The notes beneath the pieces are model-generated. The model did not search any database and was not told the origin of the DNA. It saw only the letters and a program-made list of their open reading frames with translations. Of a stretch of 64,000 nt of DNA, positions 59,601 through 64,000 are shown in pieces. Each line of letters begins with the position of its first letter. Position 1 is the stretch's first letter. This stretch comes from Liolophura sinensis (Eukaryota; Mollusca; Polyplacophora; Chitonida; Chitonidae): NCBI RefSeq assembly GCF_032854445.1, contig NC_088302.1:29977979-30041978 (forward strand), read 5' to 3'. Position numbers and translations under genes: made by a program.

Positions 59601-61512
59601 TCACAATGTAACAGGGGTGATTGGGGTTGGCGGGAATAGGTGTGATTGGGGTTGGTGGGAATAGGGTGATTGAGGTTGGTGGGAATAGGGGTGATTGGGG
59701 TTGATGGGAATAGGGGAGATTGGATTGGTGGGAATAGGGGTGATTGGGGTTGGTGGGAATAGGTGTGATTGGGGTTGATGTGAATAGGGGAGATTGGATT
59801 GGTGGGAATAGGGGTGATTGGGGTTGGTGGGAATAGGGTGATTGGGGTTGGTGGGAATAGGGGTGATTTGGGTTGGTGGGAATAAGGGTGATAGGGGTTG
59901 GTGGGAATAGGTGTGATTGGGGTTGATGGGAATAGGGATGATTGGGGTTGATGGGAATAGGGGCGATTGGGGTTGGTAGGAATAGGGGTGATTTGGGTTG
60001 TTGGGAATAGGGGTGGGAATAGTATAAATAGAATATGACTTATGTCTGCGGAATAAGGGTGATAGGGGTTGGTGGGGATAGGGGTGATTGGGGTTGATGG
60101 GAATAGGGGTGAGGGGGTTAGGTGGGAATAAGGGTGATTGGGGTTGATGGAATAGGGGTGATTGGAGTTGGTGGGGTGGAGTTGGTGACACAAGCTTACA
60201 CGCTATACCTGGGCTTTGATGTCCTTGTTTCAATACGCAATCACAAGGCTAACGAAACAGTATACACCTCGCCACAAGACTGTCCTTAGCGATTGATATG
60301 CAAATATTTAAAGGAGTTCACACAAAACAGATTTTACAGATGTCTTCATCTATCGAGAAGAATGCAATTAACCTCAGATTAAAAAAAAAGAATAAAAAAG
60401 TAGATATAAGGTGAATGTTTCAAAAGCAATTGATTGTCAACATGCTTCATTTGTGAAACATCTTCAGTAGAAAATAAATGAAGGTAACAGAGTATAAATA
60501 GAATATGACTTATGTCTGCGAAATATATATTCGAATCAGTGAGCACACAGATTGACAATAGGCTACGTATACATGTGCGCTAATTGTATAGGACATAACA
60601 AATGGTATTAACAAGGGGAATGCAGTTCATCTTCCATGTTTTCTGTAAATGGTCACATGTTTGTGTATACATGTTTGACAAGCAAACAACAGGGGGAGTA
60701 ACTATGTAACATAGCCGTACGCAGGTACATCATGAGCTTCATCGAGCCGAGTCATTGTGCTGCGGAATAAAAAGACTTTAACTGCTCTTAAGACCGTTTT
60801 TTACGCTCAGTCAGTTACAGGCGACACAGCCGGTGCTGCCATTATGCTTGGCACTCCAGCAAAACGAAAAAAGAAAAACTAATTCCCACGATACCAGACC
60901 GCCAGCATTATTGTGGAAGAAAACTCGGCAGAGCCCGAGGGAAGCCAACTACCATCCACAGGTTGCTGGCAGTTCTTCCCATGTAATAATTTACTTCAAT
61001 ATTTTATGACATACAGTAATAGCTGATTATATAACCGAATTATATGTACCTACATCCCAGTGTTTGCCAGGTATTAACATGTGCACTATGTTAACTAGTT
61101 ACCTATTAAGGCTCAATGCCAGAGTAACTGCCAATAAACCTGTCAGTAGGCATCAGTCTTCAAAGAGGGCCATAAGTACACAAAGTCATAACACACTGGC
61201 AGCTGACACATACAGAAGCCGTCAAGTTCTCACAACTAATGTATTAGCACTACCTGGAGCTGAAAATCTGCCTCGAGCGATATTCCTGCCAAACTTCATA
61301 TACAATGACAGCAATCCTGTTTCACGAACCTATTAACATGCTACTCTGTAATAGCTTAATGAGAAACGAACAGGGTTACCAGGTATATAACACACAGTAA
61401 TTGATACATGTAGGTCTATACATATTCTCTATCAGAATACGATCTAGAATGTACAGTCGATAAACCATACCACTTACCCAGATGCCAATGTTATCCACCA
61501 GATCGTGGTCAT
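38414..61512 (-). CDS. Cys-loop ligand-gated chloride channel (glycine/glutamate-receptor-like), complete, eight exons
   Basis: Exons in gene order: 61478-61512, 56342-56457, 53556-53623, 49790-50010, 47917-47999, 44744-44881, 39267-39664 and 38414-38635. Together they are 1281 nt, encoding 426 aa; every splice phase agrees. A signal peptide (MTTIWWITLASGLLSVVTV) precedes an extracellular domain with VYFRQRWEDPRL, the 13-residue Cys-loop C154-C168, and a second pair C214-C225 spaced as in glycine receptors. M1 is about 236-259, M2 267-287, M3 300-322 and M4 399-419. The PAR motif at 266-268 before M2 marks an anion-selective pore. Predicted N-glycan sites are N24, N36, N139, N208 and N213. 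The expected role is fast chloride current at neuron or muscle membranes, as a pentamer. Ligand-site positions equivalent to glycine-receptor Glu157, Thr204 and Phe207 are Met, Ile and His, and the 6' pore position is Leu instead of Thr, so the agonist is uncertain. The M3-M4 loop is short (about 75 aa). Confidence 0.93.
38716..38900. repeat. 30-bp minisatellite in channel intron 7
   Basis: Units of TGTGGCTTCAAGGAAAACAT plus AAGAAGAATC start at 38716, 38746 and 38776, then degrade. Confidence 0.85.
39267..39664 (-). CDS. Chloride channel exon 7 (M1-M3)
   Basis: TTTGCAG acceptor and GTATCT donor. Carries loop C end (SSHTC), M1, the PAR anion-selectivity motif, M2 (VSLSLLCVLTMTTQSS), the LPRLSYIKSLDVW linker, and M3 ending EYAIVN, plus the first part of the cytoplasmic loop. 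Confidence 0.96.
39665..41680. other. Channel intron 6, distal part
   Basis: AT-rich intron with a T run at 39680-39695. No repeat family or exon recognised. Confidence 0.45.
41690..41960. repeat. 37-38-bp minisatellite with a dimeric higher-order unit
   Basis: GCAAACAGCA or GCGAACAGCA recurs at 41695, 41732, 41769, 41807, 41844, 41881 and 41919. Alternate units share features such as GAGAAAAGAG, implying amplification of a 75-bp dimer. In channel intron 6. Confidence 0.88.
43042..43125. repeat. 22-bp minisatellite
   Basis: About four units of GGTCTCTATAAGGGAACGTG plus GA. In channel intron 6. Confidence 0.85.
43680..43860 (+). repeat. Degenerate tRNA-like SINE remnant
   Basis: AAAGTTCGAATCCAGTTCCC looks like a B box. 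The following GACTGGCGTCATATACGTGA resembles the SINE A region before the tail. No tail or target duplication was found. Confidence 0.4.
44744..44881 (-). CDS. Chloride channel exon 6
   Basis: ATTGCAG acceptor and GTAAGT donor. Encodes YGLTTEEIKFDW (loop B and after) and ENISFGNCTAAYSI, the first cysteine of the second disulphide and the start of loop C. Confidence 0.92.
44890..47030. other. Channel intron 5, no recognised feature
   Basis: Ordinary AT-rich intron sequence. The frame at 45935-46210 has no family resemblance or splice support. Confidence 0.4.
47042..47248. mobile_element. MITE-like element, copy 2 (best preserved)
   Basis: CTGTTGTCTGAGTGATG at 47054-47070 and its exact reverse complement at 47219-47235 form a 17-bp perfect terminal inverted repeat, with an imperfect outer extension (TTAAGA..GAAA). 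The interior contains several AACAGAAT and TATAACAC motifs in both orientations. In channel intron 5. Confidence 0.85.
47707..47800 (-). mobile_element. SINE family A, degenerate 3' fragment
   Basis: TATTCAATTGACTGATGTTT, AAGGCCGTACTCGATACTTT, TTATGTGACG and AAGGAACCGG follow the order of the family's 3' end with many changes. Confidence 0.55.
47917..47999 (-). CDS. Chloride channel exon 5 (Cys-loop)
   Basis: TTGACCAG acceptor and GTAAGT donor. Encodes FHLKLACNMDLRRFPMDRQ and HCYMKIMS. The FPMD motif sits inside the Cys-loop. Asn replaces the usual Pro after the first loop cysteine. Confidence 0.95.
48250..48430 (+). repeat. Degenerate SINE-like remnant
   Basis: CGGTTTCCTCTGCCTATAAA, then GTGTCGTATTATTAGTGAAA and TTACGACATTTAACCCCAA recall the SINE 3' domain. 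Diverged. Confidence 0.45.
48603..48630. repeat. (ATT)n microsatellite
   Basis: About eight ATT trinucleotides in channel intron 4. Confidence 0.9.
49790..50010 (-). CDS. Chloride channel exon 4
   Basis: TATGCAG acceptor and GTAATT donor. Encodes EYTADVYFRQRWEDPRLKF, then LWRPDPYFVNSK and FPNGTIFFSQ. WxPDxxFxN is diagnostic of Cys-loop receptors, and the Arg of FRQ matches the agonist-carboxylate-binding Arg of glycine receptors. Confidence 0.96.
50471..50670. mobile_element. MITE-like element, copy 3
   Basis: GACTGTTGTCTGAGTCATTC at the left and ATAACTCAGACTACTTTCTG at the right correspond to the copy 2 ends. The interior shares TCTTTGTGTTGAATTAAC and ATATTTAACGGAC. It abuts the 1.6-kb repeated block. 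Confidence 0.75.
50668..52262. repeat. Large dispersed repeat, copy 1
   Basis: Collinear with 56870-57945. Shared landmarks include ACAGCACCTGGCTAAAA, TTTATAAAATACAGTAAAAT, CTTTCTCGCATACAAGG, TATTTAATGCCGGT and GATGCTGTCTTTCACTTTAA (GGTGCTG here). It carries extra stretches absent from copy 2, notably about 51845-52100. No transposase-like frame is seen. Confidence 0.8.
52430..52960. repeat. Degenerate tandem-repeat region
   Basis: Irregular repeats of CACAACAACGTAGCG, TTTCTACCAGTACTG and CTGTAGCACCACG occupy 52430-52850. A 22-bp unit, ATGAATGCAGTGTCACAATTGT, is repeated at 52870-52950. In channel intron 3. Confidence 0.75.
53556..53623 (-). CDS. Chloride channel exon 3
   Basis: TTTTCAG acceptor and GTGAGT donor. 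Encodes RITHVDLSVYVQSLSG and VNEINM, the first strands of the extracellular domain, equivalent to the VxVYxxSxSxVxExxM pattern. Confidence 0.92.
53866..53905 (+). mobile_element. SINE family A, tiny fragment
   Basis: GCTAGCAACCTGGGCTCTGT plus CCGGTTTCCTCCCGCCG matches the central part of the family. Confidence 0.5.
54040..54275. mobile_element. MITE-like element, copy 4 (diverged)
   Basis: Contains TAGGTTGTCTGGGATATTAT and TGACATCACTCAGAAGATAT with AACAG motifs between, resembling copies 2 and 3. Ends are imperfect. Confidence 0.5.
54292..54589. repeat. 149-bp perfect-type tandem duplication
   Basis: 54292-54440 and 54441-54589 are the same sequence with one difference that I can see (CTCCAAGGC versus CTCCACGGC). 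It lies in channel intron 2 and makes a spurious 199-codon frame. Confidence 0.92.
54600..56340. other. Channel intron 2, no recognised feature
   Basis: Ordinary intron sequence; a 19-bp direct repeat with AAGCAAGCAAGAGATGAAA at 55695-55730. Confidence 0.4.
56342..56457 (-). CDS. Chloride channel exon 2
   Basis: CATTTCAG acceptor and GTGAGT donor. It encodes the end of the signal peptide and the N-terminal helix (TLEELFDRLF, then YNPGVRPTAND). YNPxxRP is the usual start of the extracellular domain in this superfamily. Confidence 0.92.
56870..57945. repeat. Large dispersed repeat, copy 2
   Basis: Second, shorter copy of the block at 50668-52262 in the same orientation, in channel intron 1. 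Order of landmarks is unchanged. Confidence 0.8.
57950..59240. other. Channel intron 1, no recognised gene
   Basis: Contains a short imperfect palindrome (TTATCTATCATGATGATCGA) near 58629 and a TTTA run at 58767-58785. Frames here lack splice support. Confidence 0.4.
59260..59348 (+). mobile_element. SINE family A, 89-bp 5'-truncated copy with perfect target duplication
   Basis: Only the last 89 bp of the SINE. CTTTGCGCGTA at 59249-59259 recurs exactly at 59349-59359. Confidence 0.93.
59611..60185. repeat. 24-25-bp G-rich minisatellite
   Basis: Roughly 22 units of GGGGTGATTGGGGTTGGTGG plus GAATA, with length variants. Interrupted at 60021-60050 by unrelated sequence. The minus-strand complement gives spurious Pro/His-rich frames of over 200 codons. 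In channel intron 1. Confidence 0.95.
60893..60986 (-). mobile_element. SINE family A, internal fragment
   Basis: ACCGCCAGCATTATTGTGGA, GGCAGAGCCCGAGGGAAGCC, CCATCCACAGGTTGCTGGCA and CTTCCCATGTA match the middle of the family. Confidence 0.7.
61478..61512 (-). CDS. Chloride channel exon 1 (signal peptide)
   Basis: ATG at 61512 followed by TTIWWITLAS and two bases of Gly, then a GTAAGT donor. Joining in phase to 56457 completes a hydrophobic signal sequence, which is why this distant 35-bp exon is accepted. Confidence 0.8.
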
Positions 61513-64000
61513 AGCTATAAACTCTTTGGAAAAGTTTGAAATGGATGTTTCCTTTCGTTTGATAGCTTTATAAGCCTTGAAGTTGCAGTCGATTTTCGTC
61601 TACGAATTGAAGTCGCTTTAAGTCTCTCTGCCCCGATGATGTCCTTGGTAATGCTCGGTGATACCGTATCCAGCCAGTCTGTAACATTAAGCTATACTAG
61701 CGATTATTTCCAAGCCTAGCGGTCATGTAAGGCCAATGTCCTTTCACTGAGGTAACTCTTTGTATTCCGGTTCAGTATGCGGCCTTCCTAACAGAATCCA
61801 AACTTACGATAGGGCTTTGACGTCCCTGTAACACATGGCAGTTTTCGAATGTAATTTTTCACGTCCGACTGAAGGCCAGGTTGACTATTCCATCTTACAG
61901 TTTGGTTTCAATCTCATCAGGATTCAGACAGCCTGGTCTCTGTTGGACGGCAATCTAGTCCAAACAATGACATTTAATAATGCATGTGCGGAAAACTGCG
62001 CTGGGGATAAGCTGTAACCACAAAGGAGGCTTTCCTCAAGACAACGTACCGTGCAGGAGTCCTGCTGCTTCAGTAAGAGCAGCATTAATAATATACAAAC
62101 TCAGATAACCAGTCACTGAAGATGGTGCAGTCTTATCTCCAGCCAGATAACAAAGGTGCTGTCCTGATGATGATGAAATAAATGCCGAAATATTGAGCCG
62201 TCATGCAAGATGAAGCGTACGTTCTCTTTCGCTTTTCGGGTTATCAGTATACCACTCGTGATAGTGGATCTCCAGGTTTCACGATAACACAGGCCCGATG
62301 GCAGTGAAGACGAGGCGGCGATAGAACATCCTTCCTTGCTGCGTGCGAGCCACTGACCGAATTCTGTGCATTGTAGCTCTAATCAATGACATTAGGGAAG
62401 CTTTTGCTGCAGAGATAATGCCCTTTAACCGCGTCGATTGCTATGCTAATGTCTTTATAACAAATACAGGTTGGTTAAGGGTTATTGGTCTTCAATGTTC
62501 CAAAACACTGCAACATGTCTGAGGTGAGCAAGCCTTTACTAACACGATTTGTCTACGCTTAATCTAATAACTGGTGATCTATACGCTGAGGTCAAGGATG
62601 AGAACGTGGCTGGCTAACCCCTGCTAGACTTGGGCACTATTAAGGATGAGGGGTTTGAGAGGTGTCCCAATGTCCAAGGCATGTCCCTGGACACTCCAAT
62701 GCATACTTGGCCCTGGCGGTCCAGCAATAATGAAACATCTAGTTAAGAGACACGACTCGTCCGTCCCAAGGGGAAGAATCTATATACCAGATGTGCTTCA
62801 GCAGATGACATTGCCTATATATCTCGTTTAGTCCAGCGGATAGGTATGAAAGTCTTTATTATTATACAGATGTGCTCTGAGGCCTGAGCCATGCGGGAGA
62901 TGCGAGTGTAACAGCTGTTCGCATGAGTTTGTTGGTTCGCGTGGAGGGTTTAAAATCGCGTTCAACCGAACACTACTGTTTTGTCAGAGATGATGTCAGT
63001 ACGTGACAGGAGAAAATGCAAATGTAGTCATATGCAACAGAAGTGCTAAGAGATATATATCTTTATAATGAGTTTGTTAAACACAAGAGAGAAGGTCACT
63101 ATATACACGATGTACAGGTGTGCAGTATAGCACGCTCTGTCAGGTTATACCACGAAGGAAGACTAAAGTGTATAATGGTAAACAATATCAGTTTACGATA
63201 AAAGGCCGTTCTTTAAAAAAATGAGCAAATTATTCCTGTTAATGGCTGACACAGCTTTGAATCAAAACAAGCAAAAGAACTTACATTGTTAATATAGTAC
63301 TGAGGAGGCCATATTGTTGTACCTGACAGTGTTGTACACGCGAATAGGCCACCTCGGTTCCGGAGGGTGTGAGAATGTTGAGCTGAGCTGTTTTTGACAG
63401 CAGTATTTCAGGCATGACGGAGTATGTCCTGCATGCTGTTATCATACCTCATGTACTTCCATAGATGCTCGACTGGAAGCCAGGCTTAGCAGCATTTTTA
63501 CTACCGATTTTCTAAAAGTTTTCAGGCTGACAATTCTCCCCACCCTCAACCCCCAACCGAGAAGAGAATATAAGGCGCTGAGGTGCTCTTTCTGATCCAT
63601 TTTTGAATTTGTAGGGAAACTGTCCGCCAGTTTATCGGCGTTAATTGATTGTAGTAATGTTACCAAGGGAGTACCGGTGCACAGTAAATGTGTTGAGCTT
63701 TCAGGGCAATCCTTCACATATTAATATCTGTCATAATGAAATCATATAGACAAATCGGACCTACCAACATAATGCAAATCCTGAACAAATTAAACCGTTT
63801 TATTCAATTTCAGGTTACCCAACAAAAAATACAAGGTTTACATGTACATTTACTATGATTTTCTCAGAATGAGAAATACAATACAGAAATTCTGAAATTT
63901 CGGATTATTTTTCGGTTTTCCTATGAATTTAGTTGCTGGGAAACTGCTATAGACGTTTTACACATGCGTAGTTGATAAGAAGTTTGAAACTCCATTAGCA
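61513..64000. other. 5' flank of the chloride channel gene, no gene seen
   Basis: Holds the 5' UTR and promoter of the channel gene, whose start site cannot be placed. Frames such as 62646-62831 and 63442-63717 have no recognisable product. No full SINE copy is present. Confidence 0.4.

Noticed and set aside
59567-60233. Pro/His/Tyr-rich frames of 208-210 codons on the minus strand
   Set aside because: Direct translation of the G-rich minisatellite in two frames.
1-64000. CRISPR arrays, bacterial operons or prophage
   Set aside because: Spliced eukaryotic genes throughout. The tandem repeats are directly adjacent units without unique spacers.

Overview
This window is animal nuclear DNA. Its genes are split into short exons with GT-AG junctions, the introns are long and full of repeats, and there are no operons. 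The proteins are metazoan: a Cys-loop anion channel, an archaemetzincin and a complex III subunit. Two abundant tRNA-derived SINE families with AAATAAATAAA or (CACT)n tails suggest a lophotrochozoan, most likely a mollusc; that taxonomic reading is an inference.

Four genes can be assembled with consistent splice phases. (1) 424-8695, + strand: the last six exons of a gene that enters from the left edge. It has an N-terminal piece resembling the SNase-like half of an extended Tudor domain and a long disordered Ser/Pro/Gln-rich tail. (2) 16834-25415, - strand: a complete four-exon archaemetzincin (AMZ2-like zinc metalloprotease, 338 aa) with an intact zinc motif. (3) 28209-28825, + strand: a complete two-exon UQCRQ (mitochondrial complex III subunit, 82 aa), probably with a 5' noncoding exon ending at 27309. 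(4) 38414-61512, - strand: a complete eight-exon glycine/glutamate-receptor-like chloride channel (426 aa) spread over 23 kb. Its pore and ligand-site residues are unusual.

The rest is noncoding and repeat-rich. SINE family A has more than a dozen copies, several 5'-truncated and flanked by perfect target-site duplications. SINE family B has two full copies. A roughly 210-bp MITE-like family with terminal inverted repeats has four copies. A block of more than 1 kb occurs twice in the channel introns. An exon-like segment occurs twice near 3.3-4.8 kb, one copy nested inside a SINE. There are many minisatellites. Long stretches (9-16 kb, 29-38 kb, 62-64 kb) hold no recognisable gene.

The four genes share no evident pathway. 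AMZ and UQCRQ start about 1.8 kb apart, head to head. All exon models come from reading splice signals and matching protein families from memory; no alignment or database search was run.
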